A stretch of DNA of 43,380 nucleotides from Acidimicrobiia bacterium (GTDB taxonomy: Bacteria > Actinomycetota > Acidimicrobiia > Acidimicrobiales > Poriferisodalaceae), in the NCBI GenBank assembly GCA_022822525.1, contig JAJEBN010000037.1:1-43380 (forward strand), written 5' to 3'. The stretch's first letter is position 1; each line of letters begins with the position of its first letter. Shown here piece after piece: positions 15,859-25,087 of the stretch. Both the position numbers and the translations under genes were made by a program. Under the pieces are notes generated by a model. That model worked only from the letters and a program-made list of their open reading frames with translations, did not search any database and was not told where the DNA came from.

Positions 15859-15898
15859 GTGAATCACAGGGCAATCATCGATTCGACGAGTGAATCAT
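15859..15898. promoter_or_regulatory. Two GTGAATCAC-type operator cores in the divergent E1/SDR promoter
   Basis: GTGAATCAC (15859-15867, symmetric around the central A) and GTGAATCAT (15890-15898) lie 31 bp apart, about three helical turns, between the E1 gene and the SDR gene. A TGATCA palindrome (15899-15904) abuts the second. The same core, as its complement GTGATTCAC, is the centre of the palindrome before the LIV transporter (17776-17794). Probable binding sites of the adjacent Lrp/AsnC regulator. Confidence 0.5.
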
Positions 15899-15992
15899 TG
15901 ATCATTGCGCCACTGTGCCAAGAAATCAACTGTGACGCCGTCGTCCGGTGCCATTTCGTTCCGCCGCGTTGCGACTGGTACGGTCACGCATC

Positions 15993-16787
15993 ATGACAGC
16001 GGCAGACCCGTTCTCGGTCGCCGGCCGTCGCATCGTGATCGTCGGCGGCACTGCCGGCATCGGCTGGGCGGTGGCAGTGCACTTGACCAATGCCGGTGCT
16101 TCAGTCGTCATCACCGGCCGGCGCGACGCATCGGGACCTGCGATGCAAGCCGGCATGACATTCGTCCCCATGGACGTCGCCAGTGTTCCCTCGGTGAGAG
16201 ACGGGTTCGCGGCCATTGCGGAGCAGGTCGCCCACATCGACTGTCTCGTGCTGAACGCCGGCATCGACGTCCACCACGGCGAGATCGACGATCTCGATCT
16301 CGCCGTGTTCGAACAGGTTTTCGATGTCAACACGCTCGGTCTCGCGAGAGCACTTGCCTGCGGCATCGGTTTGATGCGGGCGGGCGGGTCGGTCATCGTC
16401 ACCAGCTCGCCTGCAGGCTCAGTCACCACACCGGGCATGGCGGCGTACTCCGCTTCCAAAGCCGCGCTGGACATGCTGGTGAGGACTTGGGCACTCGAGC
16501 TCGGTCAGCGGCAGATCCGCGTCAATGCAGTGCTGCCCGGCCTTGTCGAGAGCGAGATGGACGCCGGTTCTACCGGCGAGTTGGAGGTCATCCGCCGGAT
16601 GACCGCCAATGGCGTCCACCGATCGGCGGCAGACATGGGCCCGGTGTTCCAATTCCTTGCCAGCGCGGCCAGTGCGCCGCTGACCGGTTCGCTCGTCGGA
16701 GCTCATGACGGCATCGGTGTGGGTTACAGCGCAGAGGTCATGGCACACCTCGCAGCAGATCCTCCCGATGCCGGAACCCGCTCATGA
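15993..16787 (+). CDS. Short-chain dehydrogenase/reductase
   Basis: Classical SDR of 264 residues, a cytosolic NAD(P)H oxidoreductase. It has the dinucleotide motif G-G-T-A-G-I-G near residue 19, N-A-G in the fourth strand region, S in IVTSSPAG, and the catalytic Y-S-A-S-K. The C-terminus carries LTGSLVGAHDG, the family's substrate-side strand. ATG 15993 is chosen because the Rossmann strand (RRIVIVGG) follows closely; upstream residues in frame look non-coding. Its end overlaps the Lrp/AsnC regulator by 4 bp (ATGA), and it is divergent from the E1 gene. A role in branched-chain metabolism, for instance on a hydroxyacyl intermediate, is suggested by neighbours only. Confidence 0.85.
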   Translation: MTAADPFSVAGRRIVIVGGTAGIGWAVAVHLTNAGASVVITGRRDASGPAMQAGMTFVPMDVASVPSVRDGFAAIAEQVAHIDCLVLNAGIDVHHGEIDDLDLAVFEQVFDVNTLGLARALACGIGLMRAGGSVIVTSSPAGSVTTPGMAAYSASKAALDMLVRTWALELGQRQIRVNAVLPGLVESEMDAGSTGELEVIRRMTANGVHRSAADMGPVFQFLASAASAPLTGSLVGAHDGIGVGYSAEVMAHLAADPPDAGTRS

Positions 16788-17725
16788 ACAAGCCGGCGGC
16801 GCTCGACGACATCGACCGCTCGCTGATCAGTGCCTTGGTCGCTGACGGCCGAGCCACCTACGCCACGCTCGCGCCTGCCGTCGGACTGTCGCAGGCGGCG
16901 GTGCGGGCCCGCGTCCAGCGATTGCTGGACGAGCGCCTGGTCATCGTGACCGGCCGCGTCGATCCGGCGAGCCTCGGGCTGGGGGTGTTTGCGTTCGCGT
17001 TTCTGGAAGTCGACAGCGAAGTCGACAAGACAGCGGCTCGCATCGCCGAGATCGACGAGGCGGTCTTTGCAGCGATCAGCTCAGGGCGTTTCGACCTGCT
17101 GGTCGAACTGCGCTGCGCCGACGACCGTGGCCTCACTGAGACACTCGACCGTGTCCGCGGCATCGCCGGTGTGCGCCGGCTCCAGTCGGCGACGGTGCTG
17201 CATTACGAGAAGCAGGACTGGACGGGCATCGGCAACCGAAATGCTGTTCGCCGCACGAACCCCGCAGTGCGAACCGGCAGCGACCTCGACGACATCGACC
17301 GCGCACTGCTTCGCGAGCTGATCGCTGACGGACGCGCCACCTACGCGGCGCTGGCACCGACTGTCGGACTGTCGCAGGCGGCCGTGCGCGAGCGCGTCAT
17401 CGACCTCATCGGCGGCAATGTGATCAGGATCGAGGCGCACCCGGTGCCTGAGGCCATGGGCATCGGCGGGTTCTCCGGCATTGCCGTGAAGGCGGTGGGA
17501 CCGGTAGGTCCAGCGGCCGAAGCCGTGGCCGAACTCGCCGAATCGACGGTGGTCGCACGCACGCTGGGCCGGTTCGATGTGCTCGCCGAGCTCTGGTACG
17601 ACGGCCATGACCATCTCGCTGAGGTACTGGACCGCTTGCGGGCGGTGGACGGCATCGGCTCGGTCGACACCATGCCGTACTTGCGGATCGCCAAGGAGCA
17701 GTTCGGACCCGGTTCGCTGTCGTAG
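16784..17725 (+). CDS. Tandem Lrp/AsnC-family transcriptional regulator
   Basis: Regulator of 313 residues made of two complete Lrp/AsnC units in one chain. Unit 1: helix-turn-helix at 7-55, amino-acid-sensing RAM/AsnC domain at about 65-140. Unit 2: helix-turn-helix at 168-215, RAM domain at about 225-305. The two helix-turn-helix regions are nearly the same (LDDIDR, ADGRATYA-x-LAP-x-VGLSQAAVR), which indicates an internal duplication. The fused form replaces the dimer of ordinary Lrp proteins. Effectors are usually amino acids. It is translated from the ATGA overlap with the SDR. Its place between a branched-chain dehydrogenase operon and a LIV transporter, both with a GTGAWTCAC core upstream, makes it the likely regulator of all three. 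Confidence 0.9.
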   Translation: MNKPAALDDIDRSLISALVADGRATYATLAPAVGLSQAAVRARVQRLLDERLVIVTGRVDPASLGLGVFAFAFLEVDSEVDKTAARIAEIDEAVFAAISSGRFDLLVELRCADDRGLTETLDRVRGIAGVRRLQSATVLHYEKQDWTGIGNRNAVRRTNPAVRTGSDLDDIDRALLRELIADGRATYAALAPTVGLSQAAVRERVIDLIGGNVIRIEAHPVPEAMGIGGFSGIAVKAVGPVGPAAEAVAELAESTVVARTLGRFDVLAELWYDGHDHLAEVLDRLRAVDGIGSVDTMPYLRIAKEQFGPGSLS

Positions 17726-17765
17726 AGCCGCCAAATCGTCGATCGACTCAGGATTCTGCGGCGGA

Positions 17766-17794
17766 TTGACAACATGACAAGTGATTCACTTGTC
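17766..17794 (+). promoter_or_regulatory. LIV-transporter promoter with 19-bp palindromic operator
   Basis: A consensus -35 TTGACA (17766-17771) is followed by a perfect 19-bp palindrome, GACAAGTGATTCACTTGTC (17776-17794; 9-bp arms around a central T), in the spacer and -10 position, 86 bp before the substrate-binding protein start. No clear -10 box is seen. The core GTGATTCAC is the complement of the sites at 15859-15898. The overlap suggests repression, probably by the tandem Lrp/AsnC protein encoded just upstream. Confidence 0.6.
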
Positions 17795-17880
17795 TGATGG
17801 GCATATCGCAATTAGTGTCGCATCATTCGAGTCACGGCAGCTCGGGCAGGTGCTCGAGAATCGTGGAGGGGGCTGCTCAC

Positions 17881-19257
17881 ATGACTGACCGTTCGAAGCG
17901 TTTCGTACGCTTGCTGGCGCTGCTGTTCGCTTTCGCGTTGCTCGCTTCGGCCTGCGGAGACGACGGCGACGCCGATGACGCAGATGCGGGGGCACCCGCC
18001 ACGGAGGCGCCTGCTGATGACATGGCCGACGAGCCGGCGGACGACATGGCCGACGATGAGATGTCTGACGACATGGCCGAGGACGACATGTCCGACGACA
18101 TGGCTGACGACGAGATGTCAGATGACATGGATCACATGGCGGACGATTCGCTGCCCACGGTCAAGGTCGGTCTCATCGCACAGGACGAGGAGCTGCTTGC
18201 GTTCCCCGAGGTCCGTTCTGCCAGCCAAGCCTTCGTCGACTACTTCAACACAGAGCTCGGCGGTGCCGGAGGGCATCCGATGGAACTGGTGGTCTGCGGT
18301 GCTGGCGACGCCCCCGAATCGCATGTCGCATGCGCCCAGGAGTTCATCAACGCCGACGACATCCACTTGGTCGTGGCCGCAGGCTTCCTTGCGAACTCCG
18401 CAGCCGCCGCCTCGCTGTTGGCCGAGGCCGGCGTGCCCACGCTGACGCTCGGCAACGACTTCGTCGACTATCTGATCCCGGGCGTCTACACGCTCGACCC
18501 GGGATTGCCGGGCTTGGCGCAGGTGTTCTTCGTGTATGCGACCACCGTCCGCGGCGATGTCTCCGCGACGCTGTTCATCGCCGACGATCCCGCATTCGAG
18601 CCATTCGTCCCCGCATTGCAGGCGATTGCGGAGTCGAACGGCATGATCATCAACGAGGTCGTGCCCCTGGGCTTCGAGCCTGACCTGACCGGGCCGGTCA
18701 GCGCCGCAAATCTCGACAACGATGCATGGCTGTTCGTCTTGGCGGACGGTGCGCAGTGCGGTGCATCCGCGGCAGCCGTCGACACCGTCGGCTACACCGG
18801 GAGCACCTACGCGAACGACTTGTGCATGGCGCAGGGCGTGATCGAGTCGGGAGCGCTCGACGGCTGGGCGGGCCCCGTGGTGTCCGCCGCGCCGACAGTC
18901 GACGGCGGGGAGGAGGTCGATCTGATCGTCCGCATCCTCGACACGTACGGCGATGACGACTCCCAGACTGCGGGCCTCGCTGGCTGGGCCATCGCCAACA
19001 TGTATGCAGCACGTGACGTGCTGACCGCGGCAGGACTGGCGGATGCCACTCGCGGCTCTGTGATGGAGGCGCTGTCGACCTACTCGAGCACAGAGATCCC
19101 GGGCTTCCCCGACGTGTCCTGCCCTGGACCGTCGGTGTGGACCGGCGCGTGCAACCAGTCGCCGCTCATGGTGGTGGTCGAGGGCGGGCAGCTGACCAGC
19201 CCCGACGGCTTCGTCCTGCTCGACTTCAGCGAGCTGGACTTCCTGCTCGGCGGCTGA
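17881..19257 (+). CDS. Branched-chain amino-acid-type ABC transporter substrate-binding lipoprotein
   Basis: Extracytoplasmic lipoprotein of 458 residues. Residues 1-24 are a signal peptide ending in a lipobox (LLASA before Cys25). Residues 26-90 form a highly acidic linker, about ten D/E-D/E-M-A/S-D repeats. From about 93 the type 1 periplasmic-binding fold begins (TVKVGLIAQDEELL), as in LivJ/LivK-like receptors. ATG 17881 follows GGAGGGGG and starts the signal peptide. The gene heads the transporter operon, with a stable hairpin before the permease that could favour its higher expression. The substrate is only inferred (amino acids, short amides or urea-like compounds). The linker is unusual and may act as a flexible spacer or metal-binding segment. 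Confidence 0.87.
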   Translation: MTDRSKRFVRLLALLFAFALLASACGDDGDADDADAGAPATEAPADDMADEPADDMADDEMSDDMAEDDMSDDMADDEMSDDMDHMADDSLPTVKVGLIAQDEELLAFPEVRSASQAFVDYFNTELGGAGGHPMELVVCGAGDAPESHVACAQEFINADDIHLVVAAGFLANSAAAASLLAEAGVPTLTLGNDFVDYLIPGVYTLDPGLPGLAQVFFVYATTVRGDVSATLFIADDPAFEPFVPALQAIAESNGMIINEVVPLGFEPDLTGPVSAANLDNDAWLFVLADGAQCGASAAAVDTVGYTGSTYANDLCMAQGVIESGALDGWAGPVVSAAPTVDGGEEVDLIVRILDTYGDDDSQTAGLAGWAIANMYAARDVLTAAGLADATRGSVMEALSTYSSTEIPGFPDVSCPGPSVWTGACNQSPLMVVVEGGQLTSPDGFVLLDFSELDFLLGG

Positions 19258-19300
19258 GCTCACGCCCAACACACCCGCGTGCACCATGGGTGCGCACTCT

Positions 19301-19347
19301 GGAGGGGTCCTGAACAGCCTGGATGGCAGCCTGTTCGGGACCTCTTC
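19301..19347 (+). terminator. Intercistronic hairpin between receptor and permease genes
   Basis: Bases 19301-19317 pair with 19331-19347 over 17 bp, with three G-U wobbles and a 13-nt loop. The core is GGTCCTGAACAG against CTGTTCGGGACC. No T-run follows, so it is probably a partial terminator or an mRNA-stabilising element that sets the receptor:permease ratio. The remainder of 19258-19430 shows only the permease ribosome site. Confidence 0.55.
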
Positions 19348-19430
19348 GCGTAGGTTCCTGCAGGGGCTGCGGCCCCGGCGGGCAGCAGTGCGCTGGGGTG
19401 GCGGCAGGCAAGCTGCCGGGGGAGAGACGA

Positions 19431-21585
19431 TTGCGTAATCGACCGCTCGCCGAGCAGATCGCACTCGCGGTGCTCGCAGTGGTCGGTGCTGCGTGGGCAG
19501 TCGCCGCACTCATCGACACTCCGGTCTTCTTCCAGCCGGTGCTGTTCGGCCTCGGTACTGGGGCGATTGTGGCTGCGCTCGCTCTGGGTCTGGTGGTGGC
19601 GTACCGGGCATCGGGTGTCATCAACTTCGGTCACGGGGCAATCGCCACCTATGTGACCTACGTCTACGTGTCGCTCACCGACACGGGCGACTACCCGATT
19701 CCTCCGCTGCCGAACCCGCTCGCGCCGATCGAGGGCATCGGGGGCATCGAACTCGTCGACTTCCCGACCATGGTCGGGATGGGCGGCCCGATGCATCCGG
19801 CGCTCGCCATGACCGTCGCGTTGTCTACTGCCGCGGTGCTCGGGTTGATCGCCCACTACGCGATCTTCCGTCCGCTGCGCTATGCCCCCGTCCTGGCCAA
19901 GGTGGTGGCCTCGGTGGGCATCATGCTCTTTCTGCAGGCTGCCGTCGTGCTGCGCTTCGGCTCGCGTGCGAAGAGCGCAGACCCGATCTTCCCGAACGAT
20001 CCGGTCGACTTCCTGGGGGTGCGCGTCGGCCAGGACCGGTTCTGGCTGCTGGGCACCGTCGCGGTGGGAACGCTCGCGCTGTGGCTGCTGTTCCGCTACA
20101 CGCGGTTCGGCATTGCGACCCGAGCATCGGCTGAGAACGAGCGCTTCTCGACCTTGCTCGGATTCAACGCCGACTTCCAGGCGGGCGTGAGCTGGGTGCT
20201 GGCGTCAGTGCTGGCTGGGCTGGTCGGCATCCTGGTGGCGCCCATCACCGGCGTGACGCCCAACCTGTTCACGGTGCTGCTGATCTCGTCGCTGGGCGCA
20301 GCATTGCTGGGCCGCATGTCGTCGTTCGTGATTGCCGCAGCCGCGGGACTGATGCTCGGGGTTCTCGACCAAGAGCTTTTCCGGCTGGAGTTCGAGTTCG
20401 CCTGGATACCCGACATCGGCATCCGCCGCGCGCTGCCGTTTGTCGTGATTGCGCTGGCCATGGTCGTACGTGGCGAGACGCTGCCTTCCCGCGGCGCCGT
20501 ACAGGCAGAGCGATTGCCGGAGGCGTACGCGCCGCCGATCACGCGGGGCCGCATGGTCGGCTACGGATTGCTGGCCGCGATCGCTTTCTGGGTGACGGTG
20601 TTCGCACCGTTCCAATTCCGTTCTGGCATGCAGAACACGCTGATCGGCGTGATCCTGGCGCTGTCACTGGTGGTAGTGACCGGGTACGTCGGGCAGATCT
20701 CGCTGATGCAGATGGCACTCGCCGGGGTCGCTGCCTTTGCCGTCGGATCGTTTGGCACGTCGGCCGGGTTGCCGATGCTGCTCACGCTGCCGCTCGCGGT
20801 CTTGAGCGGACTCGGGTTCGGCTTGATCGCCGCGCTGCCCTCGCTGCGGACGAGAGGTGCGAGCCTGGCGATTATCACGTTGGCGAGCGGTCTCGCCATC
20901 GAGGAGATCTTCTTCCAGCGCTCGGGATGGTTCGGGCTGGGGCGTACAACCAAGGAGGCGCCGACGCCTGAGATAGCGGGCATTGAGTTCGGGACTACCA
21001 GCGAGTTCGTCTGGGGCGACGGGAAGATCCCGACGGGGGTGTTTGGCTTGTTCCTGCTGGCGCTGGCGATCGGGTGCTGCGTCTCGGTCATGCGGCTCAG
21101 ACGGTCCCGCCTCGGCGAGCAGATGCTGGCGGTACGCGCCAATGAGCGCGCCGCGGCGGCTGCCGGCGTCAACGTGGCAGCGATCAAGCTGTCGGCGTTC
21201 GGCATAGCGAGCTTCTTCGCTGCGCTCGGGGGAGCCTTGACCGCCTACAAGCTCGGCACCTATGCGCAAGACTCGTTTGGCATCTTCGTCTCGCTGTCGG
21301 TGCTGGCTTTCGCCTATCTGGGCGGCATCTCCACGGTGGGCGGCGCCATCATGGCCGGGACGCTCTTCGCCGAGGGCATCGGCATTGTTGTCACCAACGA
21401 GTGGTTCATCGACGTTGGGCCGTACACGGCCTATGTCGCAGGCTTCTTCCTGATCGCGACCGCCGTGTACAACAACGAGGGCATCGACGGCTTCCAGCGG
21501 CGGCAACTCGTCGCCCTGTGGAACCGGCTGAGGGGGCGGCGAAGATCGGCACCAGACAAGCCGCCGGCCGGCGTGGGAGCCAGCA

Positions 21586-21593
<8 letters not shown>
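19431..21593 (+). CDS. Fused LivH-LivM branched-chain-type ABC permease
   Basis: Inner-membrane permease of 720 residues that joins both LIV-type permeases, normally two proteins, in one chain. The LivH-like half (about 1-350) has GLVVAYRASGVINFGHGAIA, FRPLRYAP and RASAENERFSTLLGF. The LivM-like half (about 380-690) has LALSLVVVTGYVGQISLMQMALAGV, LRTRGASLAIITLA and VRANERAAAAAGVNVAAIKL, the ATPase-contact EAA-like loop. Roughly 16 hydrophobic segments are visible. TTG 19431 is chosen because GGGGGAG lies 6 nt before it; ATG 19323 is in frame, but it lies in the loop of the hairpin at 19301-19347 and adds Cys/Gly-rich residues. The end overlaps the first ATPase gene by 8 bp. Confidence 0.9.
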
Positions 21594-22358
<765 letters not shown>

Positions 22359-22362
<4 letters not shown>

Positions 22363-23078
22363 CCGAGCGTCTGCTGGACATCTCCGGGCTGCACACCGGC
22401 TACGACGGCGTGGCAGTCGTGCGTGACCTCGATCTCCACGTCAATCCAGGGGAAGTGGTGGCCCTGCTGGGACCGAACGGGGCCGGCAAGACCACGACGC
22501 TCATGACCATCTCGGGCCTGGTGCAGATTCTGGACGGGAGCGTGAGCGTCATGGGGCGTCCGGTGCCGAAGCTGCGCCAGGCGCAGAAGGTGGCGCGCTG
22601 GGGCGTGACCCATGTTCCCGAGAACCGCGGCGTGCTGTTCCAGTTGACCGTTCGCGAGAATCTGCTGCTGGCCAAGACCCGGGGCCGAGTGGATCTCGAC
22701 CGAGCCGTCGAGTTCTTTCCGGCGCTGGGGCCGCTGATGAGCCGCCGCGGCGGGCTGCTCAGCGGCGGGGAGCAGCAGATGCTGGCGCTCGGCCGGGCCA
22801 TCGTGGCTGAGCCGAAACTGCTGATGGTCGACGAGATGAGCTTGGGTCTCGCGCCGGTGATCTATGAGGAGCTCATGCCGGTGGTGCGCCGCATCGCCGA
22901 CGAGACCGGCGCCGGGGTCCTCCTGGTCGAACAGCATGTCGACTTGGCTCTTGAGGTTTCCGACCGTGGCTACGTGCTGAACCACGGCGACCTCGTGATG
23001 TCGGGTCCTGCGGCTGAGCTGTTGGCCAACCGCGCCTTGCTGGACGCCAGCTACCTCGGCGTGGAGTCGCTCGAGTAG
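22359..23078 (+). CDS. livF: LivF-type ABC transporter ATPase
   Basis: Second ATP-binding subunit, 239 residues. It has Walker [11 protein letters not shown], the LivF-typical [20 protein letters not shown], signature [14 protein letters not shown], Walker [14 protein letters not shown] (M instead of the usual P after DE, as often seen in LivF proteins) and switch His in [11 protein letters not shown]. The start ATG 22359 overlaps the stop of the LivG gene. It is the last gene of the transporter operon; its stop lies 15 bp from the end of a convergent ureohydrolase gene, with no obvious terminator between them. Confidence 0.93.
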
Positions 23079-23093
23079 CCCCCGAGTGGTCGC

Positions 23094-24053
23094 CTACTCC
23101 GCCAGCAGGCACAGAATCTCGTACATCAATGTGGCCCCGACCAGCGCTGTGTTGCCGCTGGGATCGAATGGCGGTGCCACCTCGACGACGTCGCCTCCCA
23201 CCAGGTTCAGGCCGCGCAGGCCCCGCAGCAACGCCAGCGCCTCGCGAGTGGTGATGCCGCCCATCTCAGGTGTGCCGGTGCCCGGTGCATAGACCGGATC
23301 CAGCCCGTCGACGTCGAAGCTGATGTAGGTGAGTCCATCACCGACCACACGGCGGGCTTCGGCTACCGCCGCATCGACACCGAGTTCGGTGAACTCCTCG
23401 ATGAACATCACCCGCATGCCGGCGCGCTCCGAATACTCCCAGCCGTCCGCCCAGTTCTGAGCGCCTCGGATGCCGATCTGGATGGTCCGACTCGGGTCCA
23501 GCAGCCCCTCGTCGCAGGCCAGCCGGAACGGTGAGCCGTGGTGGAATTTCTCGCCTCGAAAAGCGCTCCAGGTGTCGGTGTGCGCATCGATGTGGACCAT
23601 GCCGATGGGCGCGTCTGGCGAGGCCAGGGCACGGAAGATCGGGTAGGTGATGGAATGGTCTCCGCCGGCAGCCAGAGGCGTCGCCCCGGCGGCAACGATG
23701 CGCCGCACGAAGGCCTCGATGTCGTCCACTACGGCAGCGTTGTCGTAGACGCGGTCGAAGCGCACATCGCCCACGTCGGCGACGGCGCACAGCTCATAGG
23801 GGTTGACACCGGTCGCGTGGTTGATGGCGCGCATCAGAGACGACTGGTTGCGAATCTCGCGCGGCCCGTGGCGCGCGCCGGGCCGGTTGGTGACACCGCC
23901 GTCGTAGGGCACGCCGTACAGCGCGATGTCGACACCGTCGAGATCGGGCCGGTACGGCGCACGCATGAATGTGGCGATCTCCTGATAGCGCGGCTCGTAC
24001 ATGGGATCGTCGCCGCTGTCGGCACCCCTCGGCGCCGGCTCGTGCTCGCTCAT
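23094..24053 (-). CDS. Agmatinase-like ureohydrolase (copy 1)
   Basis: Ureohydrolase-family enzyme of 319 residues that hydrolyses a guanidino group, releasing urea in the classical members. All Mn ligands are present: H133 (GGDHS), D156, H158 and D160 (DAHTD), D247 and D249 (SFDVDGLDP). The substrate loop and N-terminus differ from the second copy at 35697. The family includes agmatinase, guanidinopropionase, guanidinobutyrase and nickel-dependent guanidine hydrolases, so agmatine is only one option. Its ATG overlaps the stop of the upstream C45-type gene (ATGA at 24053-24050), so it is the last gene of a four-gene coupled operon with a P450 and a flavin monooxygenase. This context argues for a xenobiotic or secondary-metabolite substrate rather than polyamine synthesis. 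Confidence 0.88.
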   Translation of the reverse strand: MSEHEPAPRGADSGDDPMYEPRYQEIATFMRAPYRPDLDGVDIALYGVPYDGGVTNRPGARHGPREIRNQSSLMRAINHATGVNPYELCAVADVGDVRFDRVYDNAAVVDDIEAFVRRIVAAGATPLAAGGDHSITYPIFRALASPDAPIGMVHIDAHTDTWSAFRGEKFHHGSPFRLACDEGLLDPSRTIQIGIRGAQNWADGWEYSERAGMRVMFIEEFTELGVDAAVAEARRVVGDGLTYISFDVDGLDPVYAPGTGTPEMGGITTREALALLRGLRGLNLVGGDVVEVAPPFDPSGNTALVGATLMYEILCLLAE

Positions 24054-25087
24054 CGGCTCATCGCGAACGTCGTGAGTTCGTCGGTGTCGAGCGGTCCTGC
24101 CCCGAGATGGCAGCGCTGCGTGTCAGCGAGCTCGAATATCGAGGTTGCGACAGTGATCTCGTCATTCGGTCCCGCGCCGGCGCGTGACCGGCAGACGGGT
24201 TTGGTCTCGTACATGGCAGCAATCTCCCTCAGGCTCATGTCGGGCCTCACGGTGGCCTCGAGCTGGTTCAGCCGGTCGATCGACGAATCGAGTCGCGGGT
24301 AGTGATATCTCGGCGATGCCCGGAATGGATGGTTGGTGTGGATCGCCCGGCTGCCGTCGTGGGAGATCTCCACCTCATCTGCCGACACTTCCACGGCCAC
24401 GGAACGATCGCGGGTGCCCAGCACCCAGCTGTTGCCACTCGCCAACGGCGTAGCCCGCAACCAGCGCAGCGCTTCGTCGATGGATCGGCACCGCAACAAC
24501 GTCGGTATCACAAAGCCGCTCGACACTCCGCCAGATTGGTGAGCGAGCTGGCTCAGCGTCGTGATGCACACTGCGACACCCGAGGAGTTGACGCCGTTGT
24601 AGGCAAGAAGGCCCGCGCCCGACGGCGCCAGGATCTCCAGCCCGTCCGGTTCGAGATAGCGCAGCATCACCTGGCCGCTGTCGAAGTGCCGGTACAGGTC
24701 TTGAGTCTGGGCGACGAAGCCCTGGGACCCATCATTGACCGCCATGGCCGAGCAGGCCTCGTGGCTGCGCAGCTCACCGGTGATCTCGTCGAGGTACCAC
24801 CAGCACTCGTCGATGAGCTGCCACGCGAAAACGGTCTCGAGCGGCTGCGATGCACCCTCGGCGATGCCGACCACCTCGTCGTGCAGTTCGGGCGTGAAGC
24901 GCTCGACTGGCTCGCGCAGACCGCTGTCGGCGAAGATCTTCCTGACGAATGCGCGCGGATCGATACGCGGAGCCAACGCCTCATACCAACCGGCGAGCAC
25001 GTCGGCGATGGCGCCACGCAGCTCTTCGCCGTGCTGGCGGCCACGCGCACGTCCCGTACCGCTCAGGGTCAACTCGCTGATCATCAT
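24050..25087 (-). CDS. Peptidase C45 / acyl-CoA:6-APA acyltransferase-like Ntn hydrolase
   Basis: Protein of 345 residues with the pattern of the C45 Ntn-hydrolase family (isopenicillin N acyltransferase-like). A propeptide-like N-terminal part is followed by the candidate autoprocessing nucleophile Cys112 (SHE-A-C-SAMAV) and the typical downstream A-Q-T-Q-D-L. GLLAYNGVNSSGVAV is also typical. Known relatives form or break amide bonds between an acyl chain and an amine, after self-cleavage before the Cys. Start ATG 25087 overlaps the P450 stop (ATGA); ATG 25084 directly follows and would work equally. In this operon it could remove or add an acyl group on a guanidino or amine compound. The function is inferred. 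Confidence 0.75.
   Translation of the reverse strand: MMISELTLSGTGRARGRQHGEELRGAIADVLAGWYEALAPRIDPRAFVRKIFADSGLREPVERFTPELHDEVVGIAEGASQPLETVFAWQLIDECWWYLDEITGELRSHEACSAMAVNDGSQGFVAQTQDLYRHFDSGQVMLRYLEPDGLEILAPSGAGLLAYNGVNSSGVAVCITTLSQLAHQSGGVSSGFVIPTLLRCRSIDEALRWLRATPLASGNSWVLGTRDRSVAVEVSADEVEISHDGSRAIHTNHPFRASPRYHYPRLDSSIDRLNQLEATVRPDMSLREIAAMYETKPVCRSRAGAGPNDEITVATSIFELADTQRCHLGAGPLDTDELTTFAMSR

Noticed and set aside
13818..15893. A 691-codon open frame antisense to the fused E1 gene
   Set aside because: Arg/His/Gly-rich with no domain; it is the mirror of the E1 reading frame, caused by high GC at third positions.
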